Part shown: piece after piece, positions 28,193-37,179 of the stretch
How the letters are laid out: each line of letters opens with the position of its first letter
How positions within the stretch are numbered: position 1 is the first letter of the stretch
NCBI GenBank assembly: GCA_024640985.1
Contig: JAHEDY010000004.1
Location: forward strand, 1 to 64,000
Direction: 5' to 3'
DNA: 64,000 nucleotides
Origin: Gammaproteobacteria bacterium
GTDB lineage: Bacteria > Pseudomonadota > Gammaproteobacteria > Pseudomonadales > Litorivicinaceae
Notes under the pieces: model-generated
Database searches by the model: none
What the model was told of the DNA's origin: nothing
What the model saw: the letters and a program-made list of their open reading frames with translations, nothing else
Made by a program: the position numbers and the translations under genes

Positions 28193-30154
28193 TTACCAAA
28201 GGTCCCAGGGATCGACATCCAACTGAAACATCACTTTTCCTCGCTTTTTATAAGCCCAAGGTCCGGTTTCTTTCAGAACCCACTGCAGCAGCGGACGTTT
28301 TCCAAGAATGAGCAGTTGGCCGTGATATTGGCGATTGCGCCGCTCCATCGGGGCAGGTGCAGGGCCAAGGAGTCGAACGGGGCTATTCAATGCTCGAATC
28401 GCATGGGCAACATCACCTAAGGCGGTGAAGACGGCTTCGGCGGTTGACGCCCTTGCCGAAATCAGGGCGAGATATGTATCTGGTGGCCATTGGAATTGCT
28501 GGCGCTCCGCCATGATGGCGGCGGCGAGCTCATCGTAGTTTTGTTTTAAAATTCGATCGAACCACTCGGAATCTGGCCTGTGTGTTTGAATCAAAACTTG
28601 TCCGCGCGCTCCATGCCTTCCAGCGCGGCCGGAAACTTGGGTCAATAGCTGCGAAAAATGCTCGACCGATCGGAAATCGGCTCCGGATAACCCCTGGTCT
28701 GCATCGATCACAATGACGGTGGAGAGATTTTTAAAATCGTGGCCCTTCGCGAGCATCTGTGTCCCAACTAAAATACAGGGATCACCATCAATCACAGGCT
28801 GGATGAGTTGTTCAAATGCACGTCGTCTTGCGGTTGTATCGCGATCAACCCGAATAATGGGAGTCTCAGGGAAGGTTGTCGCTAATGCTTCTTCAAGACG
28901 TTCCGTGCCGAGGCCAACAGCAAGAAGGTTCAATCCAGAACATTCTGGGCAGACAGTGATCGATTGTTGGCGGTGGTCACAGTGGTGACACCACAAGACG
29001 TTTGGATGGCGATGTAGGGTCGGCTTGGCGTCACAGTGACGACATCCGGGAATCCATCCGCAATCAGTACACATTAAAACAGGTGAATAACCGCGCCGAT
29101 TCAAAAAGACTAAGGCTTGTTGTTGGTGATCAATGGCGTCTCGAATGGCTCGCCGAGAAGCGTCACTCAAACCATCTTTGGGTTTGTCATGGCGCGCATC
29201 GATCAGGCGAATGGTGGGTGATGGCTGCTGACCAGGCCGACTGGACAGACGTAATCGGATGTATTTTCCAAGCTCAGCCTGGTGCCAGCTTTCAAGGGAC
29301 GGTGTTGCTGAAGAAAGTACCACTGGAATCGTCATTTGCTGAGCGCGGACGATGGCGAGATCGCGCGCCGAATAACGGCATCCTTCCTGATTTTTGTAGG
29401 CGCCATCGTGCTCTTCATCTACCAAAATGAGCCCCAGATTTGGCATTGGTGTCAATAATGCAGAGCGTGTGCCGATCAATACATCAGCTTTGCCTTGAGA
29501 TGCGGCAATAAAGGCTTTCGCCCGCGCGCCATCGGCAAGTCCAGAATGTGAGACGGCGAGCGTACCGGTCAGTTGTTGCTGGATTCGAGTCACCATTTGG
29601 CCTGTCAGTCCGATTTCAGGCACCAGCAACAGCACTTGCTTCCCACGCTCGAGGGTTTTGCGAATCAATTCTGAAAACACCTGAGTTTTCCCGCTACCAG
29701 TGACGCCTTGAAGCAAAAAACACTGGAAGTCGTCTGATGCTTGATTCACACAATCGATCGCGTTTTGTTGCTCATCAGTGAGTGGGTAGTTAGGTGGTTG
29801 GGACTGGCCCTGCTCTGTTTTGGCAGGAGGAAGAGGCTTTCCCTTGCGAATCGATGTCGGGAGGCTCGACAACAGAAGGTCTCCAGGCGGAGCGAGATAG
29901 TAATCGGAGGCAAACCGAATCAATGCGTGGTGGGAAGGGTTGATCACAGGAGCATCATCGAGGACTTCAAGGATCGATTTGATGGTGCTCAAGTCTTGGG
30001 GTTCGATTGCTTCTCCGGCGCTGATCCCAATGATTTCGCGAGATCCGAGCGGTGCTTTGACGCGCAAGCCGGCCTCGATCGGCTTGTCAGAACTGTAGGT
30101 CAGGGGCTCAAAAAAAGGCCCTGGAACAAAAACTTTGATAAAAAAGCGTGACAT
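28193..30154 (-). CDS. priA: Primosomal replication restart helicase PriA
   Basis: This superfamily 2 DNA helicase (653 residues) reloads the replisome at stalled forks. Walker A is GVTGSGKT (about 150-157) and the DEEH box is at about 246-249 (LVDEEHDG). The zinc region has eight cysteines between CTDCGWIPGCRHC and CPECSG. I use ATG 30154 (MSRFFIKVFVP) because the family starts at the 3' DNA-end-binding domain; the open frame extends upstream only through unlikely sequence. It is divergent from rpmE. Confidence 0.97.
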   Translation of the reverse strand: MSRFFIKVFVPGPFFEPLTYSSDKPIEAGLRVKAPLGSREIIGISAGEAIEPQDLSTIKSILEVLDDAPVINPSHHALIRFASDYYLAPPGDLLLSSLPTSIRKGKPLPPAKTEQGQSQPPNYPLTDEQQNAIDCVNQASDDFQCFLLQGVTGSGKTQVFSELIRKTLERGKQVLLLVPEIGLTGQMVTRIQQQLTGTLAVSHSGLADGARAKAFIAASQGKADVLIGTRSALLTPMPNLGLILVDEEHDGAYKNQEGCRYSARDLAIVRAQQMTIPVVLSSATPSLESWHQAELGKYIRLRLSSRPGQQPSPTIRLIDARHDKPKDGLSDASRRAIRDAIDHQQQALVFLNRRGYSPVLMCTDCGWIPGCRHCDAKPTLHRHPNVLWCHHCDHRQQSITVCPECSGLNLLAVGLGTERLEEALATTFPETPIIRVDRDTTARRRAFEQLIQPVIDGDPCILVGTQMLAKGHDFKNLSTVIVIDADQGLSGADFRSVEHFSQLLTQVSGRAGRHGARGQVLIQTHRPDSEWFDRILKQNYDELAAAIMAERQQFQWPPDTYLALISARASTAEAVFTALGDVAHAIRALNSPVRLLGPAPAPMERRNRQYHGQLLILGKRPLLQWVLKETGPWAYKKRGKVMFQLDVDPWDLW

Positions 30155-30267
30155 AGGCTTCCGTGAACACCTTAGTGTTTGATAGACTCCGCCGCCCAAC
30201 TTAGATGCCGTGCCTAACGCGTAAGGTGGTTGGGGAAGCGGCATCGATTATACAGAGGATAGAACAA

Positions 30268-30483
30268 ATGAGAGCGGATATTCATCCAGCATACACCGAC
30301 GTTAAAGTCACATGCTCATGTGGTGCGTCGTATGATACACGGTCAACCAAAGGCGAAGACTTTTCTGTCGATGTTTGTCAAGAGTGTCACCCTTTTTATA
30401 CGGGTAAGCAGAAAGTGGTTGATACCGGTGGGCGAATCGATCGCTTCAATAAGCGCTTCGGTGGCCGCACAATTTCCAAGTAA
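30268..30483 (+). CDS. rpmE: Ribosomal protein L31 (zinc-binding form)
   Basis: This 71-residue large-subunit protein has the four zinc cysteines: Cys16, Cys18, Cys37 and Cys40 (TCSCGASY and [14 protein letters not shown]). It is therefore the C+ form that stores zinc. The ATG at 30268 follows AGAGGATAGAAC. A clean terminator lies 10 bases after the stop. Confidence 0.98.
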   Translation: MRADIHPAYTDVKVTCSCGASYDTRSTKGEDFSVDVCQECHPFYTGKQKVVDTGGRIDRFNKRFGGRTISK

Positions 30484-31210
30484 ATTCTTTACAAAAGCCG
30501 CTTTGATCGCGGCTTTTGTCTATTCAGGGGCGAGCGTCGCGGACTCCTGTCCGCCCCCTCAAACTCTTTCTCCACCATTGAAACTGCAGCGTGTCATCGA
30601 TGGCGATACCGTCAAGCTAAGCAATGGTTCAAGCGTTCGGTTGACGGGCTTTAACAGCTTCGAGCTCAAAGATTCCGGTTGGAAGCGTCAATATGCGCAA
30701 AAGGCGCGATCGCGCGCTCAAGAGGTGTTGAGTGAGACGATCTTCGTGACTCCCTGGCCTGCGTCGAGGGATCGTTATGGACGGTTGCTTGGCAATCTAT
30801 GGATGGGGGAATCTTATCTCGGAGAAGTCTTAGTTGCCGAAGGGCTTGCGTTGACGGTTTCAATTCCTCCAGAAAACCGTTTGGTTGCTTGCTTGTTGGA
30901 TCTGGAATGGCAGGCGCGTGATGCAAAACGGGGCGTTTGGGCATTGAATCGGTTGCCCGAGGGGGCAGAAGCACTCAATCGTGGTGGATTCCAGCATCGA
31001 GTTGGTGAAATCACTCAAATCCTTGATACGAAAACATTGGTGTTAAGTGATCGGTTACGAGTCATGCTCCCAAAGGCCGATTCATCGATGCAGGTCGGGA
31101 TGCGACTCGAAGTCCGAGGTTGGGTGTCTCGATCGCCAGCATCGATCCGGAGGCAATTTCCGTGGACCTTAACACTCAAAGATCTGACCAATCGCACCCG
31201 CGTGTTTTAG
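30461..31210 (+). CDS. Secreted thermonuclease-like (SNase) protein
   Basis: The SNase fold is clear: [20 protein letters not shown], then [12 protein letters not shown] and AKRGVW. By alignment with staphylococcal nuclease, the two catalytic Arg (in VRLTGF and DRYGRLL) and the Glu (NSFELK) are kept; the calcium-site Asp is Asn, as in many homologues. The start is uncertain. GTG 30461 gives a signal peptide ([20 protein letters not shown]) and overlaps rpmE by 23 bases; TTG 30503 is the next option. The rpmE terminator hairpin lies within this signal-peptide region. The stop overlaps mrcA in TTAG. Confidence 0.8.
   Translation: MAAQFPSKFFTKAALIAAFVYSGASVADSCPPPQTLSPPLKLQRVIDGDTVKLSNGSSVRLTGFNSFELKDSGWKRQYAQKARSRAQEVLSETIFVTPWPASRDRYGRLLGNLWMGESYLGEVLVAEGLALTVSIPPENRLVACLLDLEWQARDAKRGVWALNRLPEGAEALNRGGFQHRVGEITQILDTKTLVLSDRLRVMLPKADSSMQVGMRLEVRGWVSRSPASIRRQFPWTLTLKDLTNRTRVF
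30493..30519 (+). terminator. Rho-independent terminator of rpmE
   Basis: AAAAGCCGC and GCGGCTTTT form a perfect 9-bp stem with loop TTTGATC, ending in a T-rich tail (TTTTGT). It lies 10 bases after the rpmE stop and inside the likely signal-peptide codons of the downstream nuclease gene. Confidence 0.85.
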
Positions 31211-33630
31211 AACAATTGCTGAGGTGTTTGGATGGCTTGCCCGTCGTTTGAGGGGATCACAGCTTCAGGGGCTGCATCCTTCGGCGGGTTCTCCAATAAG
31301 AAGAATTCGCGCATGGAATTATTTTGCGTGCCACGTGCTTTCGCGCCGGTTTCTGGATCAATCCGTGTTGCAATGACGCCCGTTGGCAAGGGAGGGATCT
31401 CTTCGGGGACGCGATCCAGCGCGTGCTTCATGAATTCAATCCAGATCGGTAATGCAGCTCGCCCACCGTATTCAGCTCGCCCCAGTGTTTTCGGTTGGTC
31501 AAAGCCCACCCATACTGAGGCAACCAGATTCTTTTGGTAGCCATTGAACCAAGCGTCGACTTGATCGTTGGTGGTCCCTGTTTTACCAGCTAAATCCTGG
31601 CGACCCAAGGATTTGGCTTTTTTCGCTGTGCCTTGCTGGACAACATCTTTGAGCATGTCGTTGATGAGGAAATGAATCCGCTCATCTAAAACACGAGGTG
31701 CAATTCTGTCGGTGTAGTCCAAATCGAAAAAGTCAGATTTTGCCGGACGCAGTCGGTTATCGAAATCGAGGTCCACAGACACAGAACGGCCATCACAATC
31801 GGATTGACAGACGCTCACCGGACGCGTCTGATATAAAATGGCACCATCGGCTGATTCGATGCGATCAATTAGGTGATTTTTTACCCGGAATCCACCATTT
31901 GCAAAAATCGCATAAGTCTCCGCCATTTCTAGGGGCGTCAGAGACGCAGTGCCGAGTGAAATAGATAAATCTCTGGGAAGTTTGGTGGTATCCACCCCAA
32001 ATCGCTCTGCAATATCAATGATTCGATTCACTCCCAGTTCCCGAACCAGGCGCACAGAGACGAGATTGCGTGACCGATACAAGGCGGTTCTGAGCCGAGT
32101 AGGCCCGAGGAATGTCCCGCCAGAGTTCTGCGGGCGCCAGTCAGTCGCCCCTTCAGTCTGGTCAAACACGACGGGTGCATCGTTGATTAAGGTTGCTGGG
32201 GTCATTCCGGACTCAAGCGCTGCAGTATAGATCAGAGGCTTAATTCCCGACCCCACCAGTCGCCCACCCTGAGTGGCTCGGTTAAATTTCGACTCGAAAT
32301 AGTTAAAACCACCGATCATGGCTCGAATCGCGCCAGTGTTCGGATCGAGCGCAACAAATCCCGACTCAACTTCTGGTTTTTGCGCAAGCCACCAGCGCTT
32401 TTCATCTTGAAGAACCCGAATTAAATCACCTGGCTCGACCAAGCTGCGCGCATCTTTCACACGAGGTCCGATGCTGTTGACACTCCGATATTCTCGCGCC
32501 CACTCAAAACCTGGTTTCTCAATCACAATGGATTGTTCGTCCGAGGTGACCGCGCGGATGGAATTGTCGGTGACTGAGACAACCACTGCCGGTTGTAATG
32601 GGCCAATTGCATCGACGCTTGCCAGTTGGCGTTTCCAGTCAAATAGCGTGGTTCCGGTCAGTGTTTGTTCGACGCCTCGCCAACCATGGCGGCGATCGTA
32701 TTCCATCAGTCCTCGGATGACGGCATCTTGAGCAAATTTTTGTTGTTCGCCGTGAATGGTCGTGAATACACGGAGACCATCGGTGTAGGCACGATCATCA
32801 AAGATTTCCAGTGCGATGCGGCGCGCTTCTTCAGCAACATAAGGAGCGGTCAGATCCAGTTGGACGCCATGAAGCGAGGCCGTGACCGGTTGTTCAAGAG
32901 CCAAGTTAAAGTCGTACTCTTCGATAAAGCCCAGTTTCAGCATTCGGCCTAAAATCCAATCGCGACGTTCCTTTGCGCGCTCCGGATTGGCAATCGGATT
33001 GTACTTTGAAGGAGCCTTCGGGAGACCTGCGATCATTGCAGATTGCGCAAGGGTTAACTCGTCGAGAGTTTTTCCGTAATAAATTTGCGAAGCCGCATTC
33101 ACACCATAGGCTCGGTGTCCTAAAAAAATCACATTGAAGTAAAGTTCAAGGATCTCGTCTTTCGTCAGCGACTTCTCGATTTCGAGTGCCAGCAGGATTT
33201 CTCTAAATTTCCGAGCAAAGGTTCGCTCGTGGCTCAAGAAATAATTTTTCGCAACCTGCATGGTGATGGTGGAACCACCGGATTGAATCTGACCGCTTGA
33301 AACCAATTGCCAAGCTGCGCGAGCCAAGCCTAGGGGATCAATCCCAACGTGATCGCGGAAGTTGTCATCCTCAGCTGCGAGAAAGGCGCGCACCAGGTCA
33401 AGCGGGACTTCGTTAATACTGACGGGGTCACGCCGCTTCTCACCAAACTGTGCAATTAGTTGTCCATCTGCGCTGAAAATCTGTAGAGGTGTCTGCAGTT
33501 GAACGGTTCGAAGAGATTCAACATCCGGAAGGCCTGGCTTCAGATACAGATATCCGCCAATCACAACGCCTGTTCCTAAGATGGCTAGCGTCAATCCGAG
33601 GCTGATCAGAAAACGTATTGGCCCTGTCAC
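31207..33630 (-). CDS. mrcA: Penicillin-binding protein 1A (bifunctional transglycosylase/transpeptidase)
   Basis: This class A PBP (807 residues from GTG 33630) has an N-terminal membrane helix (FLISLGLTLAILGTGVVIGG), a glycosyltransferase domain with the catalytic Glu in AAEDDNFRDHVG (about residue 87) and QSGGSTITMQVAKNYF, and a transpeptidase domain with SxxK (VGSGIKPLIY), SxN (RSRNLV) and KTGT (LAGKTGTTND). GTG 33630 follows ATGGAAGCATT; a TTG at 33675 would add 15 residues. It is divergent from the pilus-like genes, the conserved arrangement. Confidence 0.97.
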   Translation of the reverse strand: MTGPIRFLISLGLTLAILGTGVVIGGYLYLKPGLPDVESLRTVQLQTPLQIFSADGQLIAQFGEKRRDPVSINEVPLDLVRAFLAAEDDNFRDHVGIDPLGLARAAWQLVSSGQIQSGGSTITMQVAKNYFLSHERTFARKFREILLALEIEKSLTKDEILELYFNVIFLGHRAYGVNAASQIYYGKTLDELTLAQSAMIAGLPKAPSKYNPIANPERAKERRDWILGRMLKLGFIEEYDFNLALEQPVTASLHGVQLDLTAPYVAEEARRIALEIFDDRAYTDGLRVFTTIHGEQQKFAQDAVIRGLMEYDRRHGWRGVEQTLTGTTLFDWKRQLASVDAIGPLQPAVVVSVTDNSIRAVTSDEQSIVIEKPGFEWAREYRSVNSIGPRVKDARSLVEPGDLIRVLQDEKRWWLAQKPEVESGFVALDPNTGAIRAMIGGFNYFESKFNRATQGGRLVGSGIKPLIYTAALESGMTPATLINDAPVVFDQTEGATDWRPQNSGGTFLGPTRLRTALYRSRNLVSVRLVRELGVNRIIDIAERFGVDTTKLPRDLSISLGTASLTPLEMAETYAIFANGGFRVKNHLIDRIESADGAILYQTRPVSVCQSDCDGRSVSVDLDFDNRLRPAKSDFFDLDYTDRIAPRVLDERIHFLINDMLKDVVQQGTAKKAKSLGRQDLAGKTGTTNDQVDAWFNGYQKNLVASVWVGFDQPKTLGRAEYGGRAALPIWIEFMKHALDRVPEEIPPLPTGVIATRIDPETGAKARGTQNNSMREFFLLENPPKDAAPEAVIPSNDGQAIQTPQQLF

Positions 33631-33738
33631 AATGCTTCCATTTCGAATCTTGGGCAGAAGTGTACCTAAAATCAAAGTCCAATATCGATTTGACAGACTT
33701 TATTTTCCTGCTTGGCTCTCCGGGAATTGGAGGGAGTC

Positions 33739-34302
33739 ATGCACACGAACCCGTCTCAAGTACAACAAGTCTACATGGGGTGCGACGCGCTTTATTGGAT
33801 AACTGATGGAGATTGCCAAAAGCAGTCATTTGAAGCTTTCCAACAGAAGCTGCAGCCAAGACACATGATTGTGTCTGAGTTTTGGATTCAGCGAGACATG
33901 ATTCCTTTGGATTTCGTGACCATGGACGCAGGTGGTGTTGGATTTGATTCGTTCGAGTGTGTTGAGCAAGGTGAGCGTTTTCAGATGCGTGCCGCATTGC
34001 GTTCTCGAGCCCTTCAATGCATTTCGGACTGTGTTCAGTTTCCACAACTGGATGCTTTGACGCCGGAGACGGACTGGGTCTGTTCACAACAAGCTGATGG
34101 AGTTTTTGCATGGCATAGCCATTCTCAGGTGACCGCTTGTTTGGTCGTTGACCAAAGCGTCAGGCGTGTTGGCCACTGGCCTTTAAACCAGCACGCGGAG
34201 CAAGTGCACGCTTGGGCTACGCGACTGGACTGCTCGGTGCCTGAGCTACAATTTGTCCCGATCCAGCAGATAGCGAATGGTTCTCTGCCATGCTCAATCT
34301 AA
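33739..34302 (+). CDS. PilM/HofM-position protein, half-length and divergent
   Basis: This 187-residue protein stands where pilM or hofM normally is: divergent from PBP1a and first before pilN-, pilO- and pilQ-like genes. I do not recognise clear PilM actin-fold motifs. PilM is usually about 350 residues and HofM about 260. The visible parts are a PilM-like start (VQQVYMGCDALYWITDG), LDAL followed by TPETDWVCSQQ, and DGVFAWHSHSQVTACLVVD, which could match a retained subdomain. GGAGGG lies at a good distance from the ATG, so it looks expressed. It overlaps the next gene by 13 bases. Confidence 0.7.
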   Translation: MHTNPSQVQQVYMGCDALYWITDGDCQKQSFEAFQQKLQPRHMIVSEFWIQRDMIPLDFVTMDAGGVGFDSFECVEQGERFQMRAALRSRALQCISDCVQFPQLDALTPETDWVCSQQADGVFAWHSHSQVTACLVVDQSVRRVGHWPLNQHAEQVHAWATRLDCSVPELQFVPIQQIANGSLPCSI

Positions 34303-34781
34303 TCCACTGGCGCGGGGTGATGATACGGAAGCGATTCATTTGGTGCGCGCGCTGGTGTCTTTTTCTCACATTGAGTTTGGTCTCGGTTGCGCTCTCGGCA
34401 TCAATCATGTTGCTCTCACTCAGCAAAGATTTGCCCGATCAGACGGAGCAGCTTGCGGACTTGGTTCGTCAAAACACGACCATGAGCCAACAGCTCAACG
34501 AGATGCAACTGTCCGTTGATCAACGCTTGCAGGCCCAAACAAGCCAGCTCGAACATCAGGAACATCTCAGTCTGCGCTTGTCGAGACTTCAGCGATTGTC
34601 ATTGATTGATGCGTTTCGGGTCATCTCAGTCACCGATACCAAAAAAAGCACGGTCGTTCGGCTGCAGATCGGTGATCTGGCACAACTGACGTCCCAGCCT
34701 TTAGAGAATCCGTTTGATGTTCGTCTTGTGCAGCCGGGTGAACATGCGGTGATCGCTGAGTTGGTTTTCAGCGATGGCTAA
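34290..34781 (+). CDS. PilN/HofN-like inner-membrane pilus assembly protein
   Basis: This 163-residue protein starts MLNLIHWRG, resembling the INLLPWR start of PilN, followed by basic residues (MIRKRF), a membrane helix (CLFLTLSLVSVALSASIMLL), a coiled coil (about 45-105, QTEQLADLVRQNTTMSQQLN) and a short C-terminal ferredoxin-like region. PilN bridges PilM in the cytosol and PilO in the periplasm. The gene overlaps the previous one by 13 bases and the next by 8 (ATGGCTAA). Confidence 0.8.
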   Translation: MLNLIHWRGVMIRKRFIWCARWCLFLTLSLVSVALSASIMLLSLSKDLPDQTEQLADLVRQNTTMSQQLNEMQLSVDQRLQAQTSQLEHQEHLSLRLSRLQRLSLIDAFRVISVTDTKKSTVVRLQIGDLAQLTSQPLENPFDVRLVQPGEHAVIAELVFSDG

Positions 34782-35496
34782 TTTTCAACAGTGGGTTGCT
34801 CGTCACACGAATGTGGTTCTGATTGCCTGGTTTCTCATTGTTGCAGCTGTACTGGGCGTTTTCGTCGTGAAGCCACTCTTCGATCGTTACGTGGCCCGTT
34901 TAATCGACCAACGCCAAGTCATCGAGCAGACGGCACGTCACCAGCGGTTAGATCAACGACGGTTGGCATTATCTCAGGCGATCGAAGAGATCGACGCAGC
35001 ATCTCACTCATTGGACCTGATGGCCTTGGTCGCGCATCTCAGTGACATGGGTGAGATTCTCGATGTTCAGGTCACGTCTGATCAGTGGGTGGTGAGTTTA
35101 GCGATGTCCGGTCAGTCCGATGTAGGTGCAATTTATGATCTGCTCTCGCGTATCTCTGGACTGGCAGTAGACACCATTGCGTTGCAAACAATGGATGGCG
35201 AACAGCAGCTTCGCTTGTCACTCGAGCCTTCGGAAGCAGTTTGGTTGCACACAGTTGATGGGTCGTTGTCAGAACTCGCTTGGGGTGATCGTCTTGGTGA
35301 ACTCTCTGTCTGCCCGAATCTCAGGTTGCGAGCTCAATTGGGGGAGCGGTTTCAAGTGGTGATGAATGATTCAGACCGTCTGTCGATCGCAACAGGCGAC
35401 TGGCTCAATGCCGATTGGCGATTCCTGGGTTATCGAGATGAACAGTTTATTTTAAAAAATGGATTAGGACGGACATGCGTAACACCAAGCTTCTGA
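34774..35496 (+). CDS. PilO-like protein fused to a PilP/HofP-like C-terminal domain
   Basis: This 240-residue protein has a membrane helix (about 15-35, VVLIAWFLIVAAVLGVFVV), a coiled coil and a PilO-type periplasmic domain to about residue 160. The last 75 residues (from LSELAWGDRLGELSV) end in a pattern like the PilP/HofP beta-domain: LSIATGDWLNADWRFLGY then FILKNGLGRTC. No separate pilP exists before the secretin gene, so I infer a PilO-PilP fusion. The fusion reading is from pattern only. It overlaps the secretin gene by 22 bases. Confidence 0.7.
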   Translation: MANFQQWVARHTNVVLIAWFLIVAAVLGVFVVKPLFDRYVARLIDQRQVIEQTARHQRLDQRRLALSQAIEEIDAASHSLDLMALVAHLSDMGEILDVQVTSDQWVVSLAMSGQSDVGAIYDLLSRISGLAVDTIALQTMDGEQQLRLSLEPSEAVWLHTVDGSLSELAWGDRLGELSVCPNLRLRAQLGERFQVVMNDSDRLSIATGDWLNADWRFLGYRDEQFILKNGLGRTCVTPSF

Positions 35497-36638
35497 TCGC
35501 AATTTTCCTAGGGCTTGTCTGTTCGAAGATCAGTGCATCAGAAACCATCCAGCTTGCCTTTGAGCAAACGCCTTTGGCTGAAGCGGTGAGCTTCTTTTCT
35601 GAAACTTCCGGGTTGAATGTGTCGATTCCAGAAGGATTCAATCCATCGATCACGGTCAAGCAAACGGCTGATGATTACCGGCAAGCGATTGAGAAGATCG
35701 CAGCTGCAGCGGGTCTGACGGCGATTGACGTACCAACCGGGTTCGAACTTCGGAACCGGACTGAACGCTTAAGTGTCCTGGTGATTGACTTAAAGCATCG
35801 AGAAGCCGAACAGGTGCTGAACCTGGTGGAATCATCAAGTCAAACGACAGCAGCAGAAGTCTCTGTGATTGCTGATCCTGAAACGAATCGCCTGATTGTT
35901 CGAGGTGATCTGTCAGAGGTATCAGCGATCAAGCAATTGGTCGAAGTGCTTGACGTTTCGGTCAAGCAGATTCTTATCGAAGCCAAACTCGTGTCTCAGG
36001 ATACCGATAAGCGACGAGATTTGGGTATTCGATGGTCATTTGCTACATCAGAGCCTGGTCGTTCCGGGATACAGGGGCAAACACAGGGGTTTGCGGATCA
36101 ATCAGGCCGTTCAGCGATGTCGCTGGCTTTTGTTTCCGATCCGAAACTCCTAGCCCTAGAACTGCAGGCGCTTGAGTCATCAGGCGTAGGCGAGGTGATC
36201 TCTGAGCCCCGTATTGTGACGACTAACCGACGGGCAGCGACGATTCGACAGGGCCAACAGCTACCCTTTGTCACAGTCGACGAAGAGGGCCGGTCGTCAA
36301 CGGAATTTAAAGATGCGGTCCTTGAATTAAAGGTCACACCGATTTTGCGCGACGATGGAAAAATCGAAATGATTCTTGAAATTCGGCAGGATCAAGTCAG
36401 CCAACTGATAACGGCACAGGGCCCTGCGATTGAGACGCGCGAATTAAATACGCGTGTGACCGTTGATCCGGAAGAAACCCTGGTTCTCGGTGGTATTTAT
36501 GAATCGCGCGAGGAGAGTATTCTGGTCGGGATCCCCGGTTTATCCTCGATTCCGATACTGGGTCAGGCGTTTCAATCAACTCAGCGTCGAGCCTTTAAAT
36601 CAGAACTGTTAATATTTATCACTCCGCGCATCCTATAA
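35475..36638 (+). CDS. Short PilQ/HofQ-type secretin
   Basis: This outer-membrane secretin has 387 residues, about half the length of Pseudomonas PilQ. It has a signal peptide (about 1-22, IFLGLVCSKISAS), an N0/STN domain (LAEAVSFFSETSGLNVSIP), one N1 domain (EQVLNLVESS to QLVEVLDVS) and a complete secretin core ending KSELLIFITPRIL. The core includes VGEVISEPRIVTTN and VLGGIYESRE. AMIN domains are missing, so it is like HofQ/ComE of the DNA-uptake type. aroK follows after 10 bases. Confidence 0.88.
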   Translation: MRNTKLLIAIFLGLVCSKISASETIQLAFEQTPLAEAVSFFSETSGLNVSIPEGFNPSITVKQTADDYRQAIEKIAAAAGLTAIDVPTGFELRNRTERLSVLVIDLKHREAEQVLNLVESSSQTTAAEVSVIADPETNRLIVRGDLSEVSAIKQLVEVLDVSVKQILIEAKLVSQDTDKRRDLGIRWSFATSEPGRSGIQGQTQGFADQSGRSAMSLAFVSDPKLLALELQALESSGVGEVISEPRIVTTNRRAATIRQGQQLPFVTVDEEGRSSTEFKDAVLELKVTPILRDDGKIEMILEIRQDQVSQLITAQGPAIETRELNTRVTVDPEETLVLGGIYESREESILVGIPGLSSIPILGQAFQSTQRRAFKSELLIFITPRIL

Positions 36639-36648
36639 CTGAGGTTTC

Positions 36649-37179
36649 ATGTCCGATATTGCGTTTCCGCTCATTCTGATCGGCCCAACTGGCGCTGGTA
36701 AGACGACTGTGGGTCGGCTCTTGGCCAATAGGCTTGGAGTGCCATTTTTTGATTTAGATGAGGAGATTGAATCGCGTTGCGGGGCGGATATCCCTTGGAT
36801 CTTTGATGTTGAAGGTGAGTCCGGGTTTCGTGATCGTGAGGCGCGGGTGTTGAGTGATCTTGTTGGGCAAGGTGATGTTGTGGTTTCGACCGGTGCAGGT
36901 GTCATCTTAAGACAGGAAAACAGAGAGCTGCTGGCCAAGCATATCAACCGGGTGATTTGGTTACAGGTGGATTTGAAAACACAATTTGATCGGCTGAAAA
37001 ATGATAAAAATCGACCGCTACTGCAAGTCGCTGATCCGAAGGCGAAGCTGCGCGCGATGGCTATTGAGCGAGAACCGCTGTACCAATCTTGCGCTTCGAT
37101 TCAGGTACAGACTCGCAAAACAAATCCGTCTATTGTGGTGCATCAAATTATGGAACAGCTTCATGGGGAAGAGCGATGA
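36649..37179 (+). CDS. aroK: Shikimate kinase
   Basis: This 176-residue kinase phosphorylates shikimate in the aromatic amino acid pathway. Walker A is GPTGAGKT (12-19). Shikimate contacts are in DLDEEIE and the Arg of SGFRDREAR. The lid has Arg in NDKNRPLLQ. It overlaps aroB by 4 bases (ATGA). Confidence 0.97.
   Translation: MSDIAFPLILIGPTGAGKTTVGRLLANRLGVPFFDLDEEIESRCGADIPWIFDVEGESGFRDREARVLSDLVGQGDVVVSTGAGVILRQENRELLAKHINRVIWLQVDLKTQFDRLKNDKNRPLLQVADPKAKLRAMAIEREPLYQSCASIQVQTRKTNPSIVVHQIMEQLHGEER

Noticed and set aside
30320-30460. N-terminal extension of the nuclease reading frame deep into rpmE
   Set aside because: It would overlap most of rpmE in another frame, and the extra residues do not resemble any domain or signal peptide. 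The signal-like sequence begins near 30461.
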